In this document: positions 10,588 through 21,946 of the stretch, piece by piece
Layout of the letters: every line of letters starts with the position of its first letter
Numbering within the stretch: position 1 is the first letter of the stretch
Assembly: GCA_950022295.1 (NCBI GenBank)
Contig: OX465597.1
Location: 380,649,016 to 380,713,015, forward strand
Length of the DNA: 64,000 bases
Direction: 5' to 3'
DNA from: Bromus sterilis
Taxonomy: Eukaryota > Streptophyta > Magnoliopsida > Poales > Poaceae
Position numbers and translations under genes: made by a program
The notes under the pieces: generated by a model
Database searches by the model: none
The model's input: only the letters and a program-made list of their open reading frames with translations
Told to the model about the DNA's origin: nothing

Positions 10588-12632
10588 CTAGTCTGCTTCA
10601 CAAAGGCGTCAAGTTTGAGTGGACAGATAAATGTCAAGAAAGTTTTCAAGCTCTCAAGGACAAGCTCACTTCTCCACCCGTGCTTGCTCCGCCTGATACT
10701 CAGAAGGACTTCGTGATATATTGTGACGCGTCTCGTCAAGGATTAGGCTGTGTCCTAATGCAAGAGCGCCGCGTGATTGCTTATGGCTCTCTTCAGTTGC
10801 GTTCTCACGAAGATAATTATCCAACGCATGATCTCGAATTGGCAGCAGTAATTTATGCATTGAAGCTGTGGCGACATTACCTCGTTGGTAATCGTTGCGA
10901 GATCTACACCGATCATCAAAGCCTGAAGTACTTGTTTACTCAGCCAGACCTGAATCTCCGCCAACAAAGATGGCTCGAGACAATAGCCGATTTCAACATG
11001 GATATTCATTACACCCCTGGCAAGGCTAATGTGATGGCCGATGCTTTGAGCCGTAAAGCTTACTGTAGTGAACTTGAGGTTCAACTAGAACAACCACCTC
11101 TGTATGAAGAGTTTCAAAAGCTGAACCTCGAGATTGTTCCTCAAGGTTATGTAAATAACCGGGTTATCGAACCGGATCTCATCAAATCCGTCAAGGGTAT
11201 ACAATTTTATGATGATTTCGTACACAAGATTAAGCGCGATATCGCCAATGGGAGACCCTCACCCTTCACTATTGATAGCAAAGGTGCGGCGTTCTACCAG
11301 AACCGTTTAGTGGTTACTCACAACAAGGGCAGGCATGAGAACCTGGATATGACCCCGAAGGTCATGAAAGCGGTTCACGATACTCCGTTGTCCATTCATC
11401 CTGGAAGCACCAAGATGTACCAAGACATTCGTCAGCAATTCTGGTGGCCTAACATGAAGCAAGACATTGCCCGATATGTTTCTGAATGTGACGTTTGCCG
11501 TCGCGTCAAGGGTGAACATCAAAAACCCGCTGGAACTCTACAACCACCTGAAATTCCTGTATGGAAGTGGGACAAAGTTCAGATGGACTTCGTCACCGGT
11601 TTTCCCCGATCACAGAAAGGTAACGATGCTATCTTTGTCGTCATCGAACGGTTCTCCAAGGTTGCTCACTTTATACCAGTCAAGGAGAAGATCACGGCTG
11701 CTCAGTTAGCGGAATTGTATATCGCCAAAATTTTGTCGCTCCACGGTATTCCGTTGGAGATCAGTTCCGATCGTGGCAGCCTTTTCACCTCAAGATATTG
11801 GCGGAGTTTCCAAGAAGCTTTGGGGACTATTCTGCATCTTAGCACCGCTTATCACCCCCAGTCACAAGGCCAAGTTGAACGATTCAATCAAGTGATGGAA
11901 GACATGCTTCGAGCTTGCGGTATTTCCTTCGGTAAGAAATGGGAGGAATCTCTTCCGTTGGTCGAATTCTCGTATAACAATAGCTACCACGCTAGTCTGA
12001 AGATGGCCCCCTATGAAGTTCTCTATGGGCGTAAGTGTCGGACCCCTCTGAGTTGGTCAGAAACTGGGGAACGCGCACTCATTGGCCCGGATATTATTCA
12101 GCAAGCTGAAGATCAAGTTCACGTCATCCGTGAACATTTGAAGGCCGCTCAGTCCCGCCAGAAGAGCAGCTATGACCGCAAACACCGGGAAATGGAGTAT
12201 CAACCTGGTGATTACGCTTACCTTCGTGTCACTCCCATGAGGGGCACTCATCGCTTCGGTATCAAGGGCAAGTTGGCTCCTCGCTACATTGGCCCGTTCC
12301 GTATCCTTTCCAGGAGTGGACCCCTGGCATACCGGTTGGAATTGCCGCCGAACCTCTCCCAAGTCCACGATGTCTTCCACGTGTCGCAACTCCGTCGCTG
12401 CTTCAAGGACCCCATCCGCGAAGTGGAGCATGATATGATCGAGCTGCAACAAGACTTGACTTATCAAGAACATCCGAGCCGCATTCTCGATCAGTCTGAA
12501 CGTCGAACCCGCAACAAGACCGTCAAGTTCCTCAAGGTATAGTGGTCGAATCATTCTGAAGATGAAGCCATCTGGGAACGCGAAGATCGCCTTCGCGATG
12601 AATACCCCGATTTTTTCCTCGCTGCCACTTAA
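10578..12632 (+). pseudogene. pol: Tekay-type pol: RNase H, integrase and chromodomain remnant
   Basis: Reading frame 3 from the frameshift. Numbering from the ATG at 10542, RNase H has D62, E99, D124 and D167. Integrase has the zinc-binding H279, H286, C316 and C319, then D349, D410 and E446 (D-35-E). A GPF/Y-type segment (RYIGPFRIL) and FHVSQLRRC follow, leading to a chromodomain-like tail. A TAG at 12540-12542 interrupts it after FLKV; the frame then continues WSNHSEDEAIWERE to a normal TAA at 12630-12632. Chromodomains of this branch are thought to steer integration to histone-marked chromatin. The stop again fits CAG to TAG. Confidence 0.94.
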
Positions 12633-12653
12633 ATTCTCGGTACAAGAATTCTT

Positions 12654-12668
12654 GTAGTGGGAGAGATT
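12654..12668 (+). other. Polypurine tract of the Tekay-type element
   Basis: GTAGTGGGAGAGATT immediately before the 3' LTR start (TGTAACACCC at 12669). It primes plus-strand DNA synthesis. Confidence 0.85.
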
Positions 12669-15600
12669 TGTAACACCCTCAGTTTCTGTAACAGTAATCG
12701 CTTTGACTGTTGAATATTACTGTTGCTAATCCTGGTTGCTAAGCATGCCTTGATCAAACCTTGCCTCTACATATGCAAACCATGATGGTTGATATTCAAA
12801 ACCATATGCTCAATGCACCTTGATCTCTTGGAATCGAATCAAATTTCAAAACTCCTTTTTGGTGAATATTAAAAATATGTGCAAAATAAAACTTTGTCCA
12901 AAAATTGTGAAACCAATTTTATTAAATGCAAAAATAACAGTATACCATGTTGCAATGGTCATGCATATTTATTGTGGCATATAAAAAAAATTCAAACAAC
13001 TCAAACAGTAGCAAAACAGTGACATTTAATAACTTTTAAAGAGAACAAAATATTAAGTGAGTTTATATATGCCCCAAACATTTTGTATAACTATTTTGGG
13101 GTATAACTTTAATTTAGAAACACCTAACACATTTTATAAAATTGGAAATGTAAACAAAACAAATGCAAAAAGAAAATACAGAAAAAAAAACAACCTATCC
13201 TACGCGTGGGGCGAGGCCCACCCAGGCCCAGCCCCCTCTCCCACTTGTCTCCCTCCCTCCTCTCTCCTCCCACCTGCTCCCCATGGCGTGGCGCAATGGC
13301 CATGGCCAGGGAGCACCCCCCAGCCGGCCCCTCCCCCTCGTCCGCCTCACCTGCCCCTGGGGATAAGAGCGAGCAACCCCCCATTCCGTGGACGCCCAAA
13401 TATCTCCCCCCCCTCGCGCCTCCTCTCCTCTGCTCGCTTCCCCCGCCTCGGACCCGTGGCCGCGCCGCCGTCTCCACCGCGGCGAACGGCCACCCCGGTC
13501 CGCGCCACCCTGTCCGGGAGGACCGCGGAGCTCGGCACCACCAGAGCCCTCACCGAATCGCGGAGGGGAGACCGCATCGGCGAAGCCATCGCCGTTTCCT
13601 CCCACCACGGCCGCCGGCGTGCATCGACGAATTCGTCGTGCTCCGACCGTCTCGCTCATCCAAACTGCGTCGACGAGATCCTCTGTGAGCTCCCCGTTCC
13701 GCTCGACCATTTTTTCCCTTCGTTTCATGCCCCAGGCATCGTTCCCCGTCGTTGCGAGCTCCGGCCGCCGCGGTTGCTCACCGTAGCCGCCGCCGCCGCA
13801 TACCTCCTCTGTACCCTCCACGAGCACCACTAGATGTACGCCGTCACCCCCGTTCAATTTCTCCCTCCCGTGCCACAGTTACTCGCCGGAGCCTAGCCGT
13901 GCCTCGTCGCCGTGCCCTCTGTGGTCGTCGCCGGCGAGCACTGGCTCGGACCAGTGGGATGGATCTCTGGCTAGTGGGCCAGGGCTTGATTACATTAGGG
14001 GCTAATCCCCTATTAGTAACCCCTTGTTAAGTTAGATGCCTAAATAAAATAACCCCTGTTAGTATGGCAGGTAGGCCCCCTGCTCTGTTTAATTAAATCA
14101 AATGAATTAACTACCCCTGCCTATGACACATGGGTCCCACTTACTGCTTAAGTTAATTGAAATTGATTAATATTTAATCTTTGAATGACATGTGGGCCCA
14201 GTGCTTTATTTAAACAGAAAATGGTTTAATTAAATGGATAGAGGCTGACATGTGGGACCCACTGGTCAGTAGGTCCCACCTGTCAGGTTTGACCAGTCAA
14301 ACTAGTTATGGATAATGTCTCTATTTTAATAATAAAATAAATTCAGAGAAATGATTTAAAATGCTTTAAAACTTCAGAAATTAATATCTTTTAAACCGTA
14401 ACTCGGATCGAAAAACTTTATACATGAAAATTGATCAGAAAAATACAACGAATACGAATACGCTATCCGCATGTCAACCACCCCCCTCCAACACAACGAA
14501 CATCGGCATCCCCCCTCTGGGCCGTCTGTCCGGTAATCGTCCGGAGCAGGTAAAATTGCCGGTTAAAATTTCCGTTTCGTCTGCAATGTGTATCACTGCG
14601 TTAGTTCACCCCTAACACTGCGTTTGTCATGTCTTGTATTTGTATTGATATTATTGCCGTGTATTTATTGTTTCTTCCCCCTCTCTTATTGTCCGGTAGT
14701 CCCGACGTCCGCTGCTGATGCCCCTGTGATCGACTACGTCGACGACGACCGTACCTCTACTGTCGAGCTTCCAGGCAAGCAGAGCCATTCTCTTCCCCAG
14801 ATATCGCCTATCTTTCCGTACATTTCTTGCACTAGGCATTGCTGCTACTGCTACGTTACATTCCTATTCAACAGCATAGCTTATCATTGTCGCCCCTTGA
14901 TTACCTTTCCTCTATCCTATGCTGCCCTATATGTATATGTCTTATAATCAGCAGTTAGCCCTGCGCCTTGTTAGTCAATATGATTAGATAGCGGGCCATG
15001 ATTACTCTGAAGTGATCGTGGAAACGATACACTATAAACTGCTACAGGTAAGGTTCAGAGCAGACACCGCTTCAGGCCCCTACCCCGGCTCTGCCGAGCC
15101 ACGTCAAGTGTGAGCTATCGAGGAGTAGTCCTTGTACTCCACTCGTTGCTGACTCCGTATAGCCGTCTTCGGGTACTGAACCACGGTTGTCCTTACAGGT
15201 AAGGAGTCGGGTGACCCCACGGTGCCCGCGCAGGGTATCTTAGCGGAACGACATGCCAGGTGTATTCCACCGGTGTGCGGCGGGCCTGGTACTGTTCGTG
15301 GCCGACAGGTATCCTGTTGTACGAAAGTCGAGCTCTTCGGAGCAAACGCGAGACAAGGTAAGGAGACGGTTCACCTTGTTGGTAACCGCACGAGTTGGTG
15401 GGACGTCAGGGCAGGCACCGATGTTACTGGTGGTCCTGACTGCTGTCGTTGTCCGCGACTCATTCAATAAGGGGCAACGATAACGGTTGTCTCGACAGAA
15501 AATTAATAAAATGCTTAACGGGTTCGGCGGATGACTTGAGTAGCCTTTTGGCTTGTACGCACTACCTATACGTGGGATTTCGGTGTGGGCCCTCCGCGTT

Positions 15601-16712
15601 GTGGTCTCGTTCGAAAGATCTGAAAGACATCCAGTTCAGCATTGTGGCACGGTCGGATCCGCATCCATGATAGTGTTGCGTGGTATCCACCGTCCTCACA
15701 ACGACCCGGAGAGCGAGGGGTGATAGGCCCATGACCCCCTTGCACTTAGGGCTGTAGACCGGCGGGGACCTCTCTGATGAGCCGTAGGATGGGCCTCGGC
15801 GTGTCGGATAGCCTCGGTGGGGTGTTCCCTAACAAGGTGTACGCCACCCTGGAGATCTGAGCGTGTAGTGTCACACTAGTGCACCCCTGCAGGGAAGATT
15901 GATCTATCGATAGCCGTGTCCACGGTAACAGGACGCTTTATGCTAAAGCCAGACTCTACCACTACAAACTACTACTATTAAACTGTTGGTTCCGGGTTTT
16001 CTCCCTCGCGGGGATGTCAAGGAGGGGAACTCGGAGGCATTGCTAAGTATTACAACTTATTATTATACAATGCTGCAGCAACTTCTGCTGCATTGTTACT
16101 TTATGTTTTATATAAACTGTTGGTTGATTCTTACCTCATGCTGCAAGACTCGTCGGAAGAGGCTAGTCTTTGTTAGGCCTAGCTTCTTACCCTTATTCTG
16201 ATTTCTATCTTGCAGTCCACTATATATAGCCTCCCCTTTATATTTGATACATGCATAAATGCTTAGTAGCGGACGTAAGACTCGCGGGTATGTTAGATAA
16301 TCACATTTGCTTTATTTCCCCCTTTTCGCTTTGCCTGATTGGCCGCTGCAGCCGACGTTGGAGCCCAGGAGCAGGAGTACCCTGGAGGCGACTACTACGA
16401 CGTCGAGTTCCCCGTCGACTAGGAGTAGTTCGGTGGATCCCAGGCAGGAGGCCTCGCCTTTTCGATCTGTACCGCTGATGTTATTTGTGCTAGCCTTCTT
16501 AAGGCAAAACTTGACTAACTATGTCTGTACTCAGATATTATGATTGTTTAACTTATGTATTCGGATCCTCGTGATCCCTGGCATTGTATCATATTGGTTT
16601 ATCCTTTTGTGTTTAGTGTTGTGCTGTGATATTCTCACCGTGACACCCTAATCTCAGTCGTGTACCCTGCGTGTATGATTACTGTACACGGATTGATTTT
16701 TGGGGCGTCACA
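12669..16712 (+). repeat. 3' LTR of the Tekay-type chromovirus (4044 bp)
   Basis: Starts TGTAACACCC and ends GCGTCACA. It matches the 5' LTR with scattered substitutions and a few short indels, for example a shorter A-rich run near 13180 and three extra bases near 16021. The TATA box (CTATATATAG) is near 16220. Confidence 0.95.
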
Positions 16713-16717
16713 CACAG

Positions 16718-16866
16718 ATCTATGATCTGCAGAACCAGAACTGTGAGTATGAGCTAAAGTTTTTGCGCATGGGTTTGGGTGCTGATTGCAGGATCCTGGA
16801 GAACAGCTGCCATGGAAGCGCTTCGCCAAGGAGTACATGACCAACAAGAACAAGAATGAGGAGTAA
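16718..16866 (+). pseudogene. Extra 3' ORF of the Athila-type element, C-terminal part
   Basis: Right after the second CACAG copy, the reading frame of 3168-3500 continues in register: IYDLQNQNCEYELKFLRM. A one-base shift near 16785 moves the likely original frame to PGEQLPWKRFAKEYMTNKNK, ending at TAA 16864-16866. Removing the Tekay-type insertion would give a protein of about 160 residues with a charged, lysine-rich tail. That two separated halves match in frame at the TSD supports both the ORF and the insertion boundaries. Confidence 0.6.
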
Positions 16867-18510
16867 ATATCCTCGGGTAATGGCATCCCCTTAGCTTGTT
16901 CCAAGCTTGCGGGAGTGCCCGGTATCTTTATCTTTATCTTTGTCTTTTAGAGTCAAGTAGGGTCGTACCATGACTAGGTAAGTTATATTATAAAATAGTT
17001 GTTTGCTTTGAGGTCTACCACTCCTTTTTGGAAAGTTATGTATCCGTGAGTGTGGAGTCGTCTATGATGGAATATTAATGAGAAGTCTATTGATCCCTTC
17101 GCTGCAGTCGGTATTCTCTTCATGCAATCGACCTTATGATGATTCTTATGGGGAGTATTGACCTTATATCAGGTATGGCTTTGAAAACTTTATTTAATCT
17201 TGGCAAACATAGCTTTGGTCATAACAACAAGCATGATTTTCTCAAAGTAGCGACATAGCCAAACCCTTTATGTTATTATGCTTGTAGTGTTATGTTTACA
17301 AGGAAGACAACTTGATGTGCTAAGCTTATTTTAATGTTTATGCTTTATATTTCTTTGCATCCAAGTCATCATCAATTGTCTGTTCTCTCAAAGCCTTTGC
17401 TAGCCAAACCACTGTACTAAGCGGAATTCTGCTTGTACATCCATACCCTGAAACCAGTATTTTCCATATGAGTCCACCATACCTTCCTAGTCGTGGTATT
17501 CCACTACCACTCCTAAAGTATAGAATTTTTGTGTTATCCTTAAATGTTCAAAATCTTCTATTTTGTGCCCCTGTTTTAGCTCATGAGGAAGTAGTAGTTA
17601 ATTTATGATCTTCTTAAGTTGGACAAGTTTTATCCCGGGATTGCATGTCTAATCTGCAAACCCCTAATACGAGGAGGAATTGGCATGAGTGCGCCCAGCT
17701 CACAAAAGATAATTACAACAAACAAACCCTCCTTCACGCTTTGTTCATGAGAAATCAGAAGAAATCAGAAAACTTTGGCAGTGATAAACAAAGGAGATTG
17801 CGGGGATGTGATCGTCCCCGTGTGGGAGCCGTTCCTCGAAACTTGTCTAATCCGAGAAGTAATTGAGTTATCTATTAGCATTCGTTGACAAATTATGCAC
17901 CTCTCAAAACTTGTTTTCATTCTGTTTGATTTAAGGATAGCACTTGAGTTTTCCCTACTTGCCTTTAACAAGGCCTTTCTTTTAGTTTTAGTTGAGTCAG
18001 TTTCCTAATTCTTTCTTTTCCCAAAGAGAACAGACACTTGATGCTGATGAGGATTCATCCATATAATGCTGCATTAAAGTTTTGCCATGCCATATCATTG
18101 TTGACATTATCTTTTGATAAGTAAGTTGTTTGCAAAAGCATTTGCCAAGCAAACATCTTCCTTTGTGTTAGCATTTGCACTTCATGACTAATAGCTTGTT
18201 CTTTCAAAAAGTTCCAAATTATTTCTTCAAAATATAAAGAGAAAGAGCAAAGGTAAAAGCTATTAGTTGATCCTTGACCAAAGGACTTGTTTGCCATGAT
18301 TTGATGAGTTTCCTTAGCCCTACTTTTGTTTATAATTATTATTGCTCTTTCATAAGGGATTTATGAATTGAAGATTGTTGTTGAGGATGTTTGAGTTTGG
18401 TGAAGAAATCATGATGCTTCTTGTCCGTATTCTATTTATCGAAACTTCACTCTCTAAACTTGCGGACAGGTTTACCGAGCTCAGTTTTCGCTTGGGGACA
18501 AGCGAGGTTT
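16867..18510 (+). other. 3' noncoding region of the Athila-type element
   Basis: About 1.6 kb of AT-rich sequence between the coiled-coil ORF and the polypurine tract, without coding signal on either strand. Long noncoding stretches in this position are usual in the Athila branch. A second purine-rich CTTGGGGACAAGCGAGG lies at 18491-18507, just before the main PPT. Confidence 0.65.
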
Positions 18511-18524
18511 AAGCTTGGGGGAGT
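18511..18524 (+). other. Polypurine tract of the Athila-type element
   Basis: AAGCTTGGGGGAGT directly before the LTR start TGATACGTCC (18525). Confidence 0.85.
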
Positions 18525-20038
18525 TGATACGTCCAAAATGCATCACTATTTTATATCATAATTCATCCTTATTCATTGATATGTTTCACATTACGATGAT
18601 GTTCTTATGTTGTTTTGGATTGTTTGACACAGTTTACAAATTTCCTGTGCCGAAGCAGCAGACGTAGGATTCAGCAGTAAAAAGTGGACGCTGAGTTGCT
18701 GAAGAAGAATACCTCTAAATTACCTGAAAAATCGATGGAGGGTATTTTCCGGAAGATTTACGAAGACACGCCGAAGAGGAGCCAGAGGGGGGCCACGGGG
18801 CCCCCAGGCGGCCACCTGGCGCGACCCCACCCCTAGCCGCGCCGGGAGGGCGCCTGGAGCCTTGGGGCCACTCCCGGCTCCCCCTCTGGCCTATATACTC
18901 GTCGTTACGCGGAAACCCTAGAGAGAGAAGCTTTTACGGAGTTCCGCCGCCACTCCGTGGCGGAAACCTACAAAGAAGAAAAGGGCTCTCCGGAGGGCAG
19001 ATTCCTCCGAGGAGATCACCTCCCGGAAGGGGAGATCATCGCCATCATCATCACCATCATCATGGGCATCATCGAGATCATCATCAACATCATCCCCAAC
19101 ATCAGCACCATCTCCACCACCATCCAATCTCACCTCACAAGTTTATCTTGTGTTGTAATCCGTACTATCCATCTTCTCTACTCTACCGGTGCTGATTACT
19201 ACTTTGTGGTGAATGCTATTGAGTTTTGTTGGAGAAATATCATTATGTCAAGATTGTTTATCATATATTTATCACCTCTGATCATGATCTCTTTTATGTC
19301 TTGTGAGTAGTTACTTAAGTTCTTGAGGACATGGGAGAAGTCTAGTTGTTAGTAGTCATATGATGTTGAGGTAATATGTGTTGTTTGATATTTAAGTTGT
19401 GTTGTTATTTTCCTAGTGGTGTTGTGTGAGTCGAACACTCAACACTTCGCCTTATTAAGGACCTAGGGGAATACATTGTGTATAAAGAATGCTTACGGTG
19501 GGTTGCCGGAGTGACAGAAACCTGAACCCCAGTTTGCACACTTTTGCACAAGGGAATAATGGATCCTTGATCTTATTGTTGTGGTTAGGCTTTGCCTTAA
19601 TTTCTATCTTGTATTTGCGGATCCTTGAAAGTTGTTTAATCATAAGAGTGCACTTATCTTAGTCTAGAAGGTGTGCTAGCATAGATCCACCCACTCGACA
19701 CTTATCAGCACAACACATGTTATCGATACGGAGTTTGGCGAAAGCACGTGACTACCTCTCCATGTGTCCTCAAGAACGCTTTAGTCTTTATAAGTTCAGT
19801 TGCCAGGCTTATCCTTTGCTCAAAAGGATTGGGCCACTTGCTGCTCCTCAGCGCTATTTACTTTGCTTGCTTTTATCTTATTGTTGCTTATATCGAAAAC
19901 CCCTAAAAAGTTATCTTTCAGTGCCTGCAGTTATTCCTTATTCAAAATCACCTATCAATACCTTTCGCTCCTCGTTGGGTTCGACACTCTTACTTATCGA
20001 AAACGCTGCAATAGATCCCCTACGGTTGTGGGTCATCA
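18525..20038 (+). repeat. 3' LTR of the Athila-type element (1514 bp)
   Basis: Starts TGATACGTCC after the PPT and ends GGGTCATCA. It contains the GC-rich hairpin (about 18785-18880) and a TATA-like CTATATACTC at 18891-18900, followed by the expected leader. The start resembles family X LTRs (TGATACGTCTC) only over the first bases. Confidence 0.88.
19034..19125 (+). repeat. ATC/CATCAT-rich simple repeat in the Athila-type LTR
   Basis: Imperfect trinucleotide repeat of CAT/ATC units just downstream of the presumed transcription start. It creates a spurious Asp-rich or Ile-rich ORF on either strand. Confidence 0.8.
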
Positions 20039-21425
20039 GGGCCCCAGGCGCCCTCCCGGCGCGCCCTATGGTGTGGCCGCGCCAGGGGGCCGCCTGGGCC
20101 CCTGGTGGCCCCCCTGGCTGCCCCCCTTCGTCCATATATTCTCCGTGACGTGAAACCCCTGTGACGTGAACCCTTTTTCGCAATCTCTCCTCTGTTCCGC
20201 CGCCGCTGCGCTTCCAAGATCGGGAGCACCAGGAGACCTCTTCCCGGCACCCTGCCGGAGGGAGGAAACACCTCCGGGAGCTTCTCCACCACCATGGATG
20301 CTTCCCGGATGAACCGTGAGTAGTCCACCTTGGACCATGGGTCTATGATCAGTAGCTATGTGATGTTCTCCTCCCCTCTTTGTTCTTCATGGATTAGACC
20401 TCGTGAGCTACCATGCATGATCGAGGCACATATGTAATCTTTCTGCTGTTGCTATGCTGAGTTTGTTGGGATCCGATGGATTTTGAGATTATGTTCATAT
20501 TGTGTTTGAGTAATATATTTGATTCTCCTCTTTTATATTTATGTTCTAGAGTAATTCTTGCATGTTATCCGTTGCTGTTTATTGCTTTTGCCAAGTAGTA
20601 GGTAGTGACTCCAAGAAGGAGTGTTATGCATGATTGTGGGTTCATGCCACCTGATGACTAGTTTGAGTGACAGAAACATGAGTCTAGGGGATGTGCTGTT
20701 GCCAGAAGGGGGAAAACAACGATGCTTGTACTTGCGGGTGCAAGGATTGTTTACTTTACGCAAAGTTCTTTAATGTCGTTGTCTATTGCTTTGAGTTTAC
20801 ACTTTGGGTGGGATTCACAACTTAATACCAGCGGGATGTTCTGGATAGATATCTCAAGGTGGATGATTAGTAGGTAGATGCAGATGGATTTCGTTCTACT
20901 TGTCTTGGCGTACCGCCCATGCTTTTGAGCCTCTTCCTTTCTTTATAGCATAGTTAGCATTGGTTTGCGCACATAATCCTGTCAATTGCCCAGCTGTAAG
21001 AATTTGTTTACCTCGCATGGCTATTTTATCATCTTTTGGGAGAGAGTCATCACTAGTGAACATCATGGGACCCTGGTCCATATTTCCAATACTGTTACAC
21101 CCACTATCAATTTTTCTGTTGCTATCACTATCATTATTATCCCGTACGTTTTATCCTTTGTAAACAACAAGGCCGGAGGGATTGACAACTCCTCTGTACT
21201 TGTTGGGAAGCAAAATTATTTATTGTGTGTGCAGGTCCAGGAGAAGAAAGTGATTGTTTTCAAACGGCACATCACTTACCTGAACCACCTACTTATCGTT
21301 GTTGGAGTCCTATTGGTTCGACACTCAACCCTAGCATCTTCGCTAAGGGAAATTGCCGCTACGGTACATCTCACTTCCACTTTGGGTAACCAACGAGGGG
21401 CGAGAAGTAAACTCTCGTGACATCA
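20039..21425 (+). repeat. Family X LTR, plus strand, 5' part cut off by the Athila-type insertion
   Basis: It aligns with the LTRs at 45082-46753 and 32258-33599 from the GC-rich hairpin onward and ends with CATCA at 21425. The missing first third should lie left of the window, beyond the Athila-type element. No PBS follows the LTR end, so this is a solo LTR or a 3' LTR. It abuts the minus-strand LTR at 21426, consistent with insertion into that LTR (possible TSD AGGAG, 21426-21430). Confidence 0.75.
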
Positions 21426-21932
21426 AGGAGAAGCTCCCGGAGGTCGATCCTCCCTCCGGCAGGGTGCCGGGAAGGGTCTTGACATGCTCTCGATCTTGCA
21501 AGCGCGGCGGCGGCGGAACAGAGGCGACTTTACGAAATAGGGTTTTTTCCTCGGAGTTTCCCTGTGACGGAGAATAAATAGGCGAAGGGGGCCAGCCATG
21601 GGGGCCACCAGGGGTCGAGGCGCCCCCTGGCCGCGCCAGGTGGCCGCCTGGACACCTGGTGGTGGCCCTCTTGCCCCACTTTGGTGATTCTAGAAGGCTC
21701 CGTTGCGCTGATTTTTTTATCTGATTTTCCCGAATTTTTGGAGCATTTTTAATATGGGGGAAACCTGGAATAGAAAAACAGCAGAAAACAGGAACTGGCA
21801 CTGGGGTGCACTGAGCTAGTAGGTTAGTCCAAATATGATCAAAAGTGTATGAAAGTGTATCTAGATCATAGCAATATCACACAAAACATGCATGGAGCGA
21901 GCAGAAATTATCGATACGTTTGAGACGTATCA
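21426..21932 (-). repeat. 3' LTR of the minus-strand family X element, partial
   Basis: On the minus strand it starts TGATACGTCTCAAACG at 21932 and runs through the GC-rich hairpin (about 21590-21680) to the region coding-strand relatives have just after the TATA box. The remainder is displaced beyond the plus-strand LTR that ends at 21425. Confidence 0.85.
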
Positions 21933-21946
21933 ACATCCCCAAGCTT
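21933..21946 (-). other. Polypurine tract, minus-strand family X element
   Basis: Reverse complement AAGCTTGGGGATGT immediately precedes the LTR start at 21932. Confidence 0.88.

Larger units (their letters stand above)
3501..16712 (+). mobile_element. Tekay/Del-type chromovirus (Ty3/gypsy), complete with both LTRs, TSD CACAG
   Basis: It begins TGTAACACCC and ends GCGTCACA, flanked by CACAG at 3496-3500 and 16713-16717. The order is LTR, initiator tRNA-Met PBS, gag, protease, RT, RNase H, integrase, chromodomain remnant, PPT, LTR. The LTRs are about 4.05 kb each, unusually long. The coding region has a premature TAG in gag, a one-base deletion at the RT/RNase H join and a TAG before the chromodomain, so this copy is non-functional. 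By eye the first 530 bases of the two LTRs differ at about a dozen positions, suggesting an insertion well under two million years old with usual grass rates. Confidence 0.95.
1..20038 (+). mobile_element. Athila-type Ty3/gypsy LTR retrotransposon, 5' end outside window, split by a nested element
   Basis: The visible part runs pol (RT, RNase H, integrase), an extra coiled-coil ORF, a 1.6-kb noncoding 3' region, a polypurine tract and a 3' LTR ending CATCA at 20038. The domain order and the RT and integrase motifs are those of the Athila/Tat branch of Ty3/gypsy, and no chromodomain follows integrase. A Tekay-type element occupies 3501-16712. Directly right of 20038 is a partial family X LTR, so this element apparently inserted into that LTR; the right TSD copy would be GGGCC (20039-20043) and the left copy is off the window. 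The pol frame carries a large deletion, a frameshift and a stop, so the element is dead. Confidence 0.88.

Noticed and set aside
18957..19310. ORF with Ile-rich segment resembling a membrane protein
   Set aside because: Comes from the ATC trinucleotide repeat in the Athila-type LTR; the opposite strand gives an equally artificial Asp-rich ORF.
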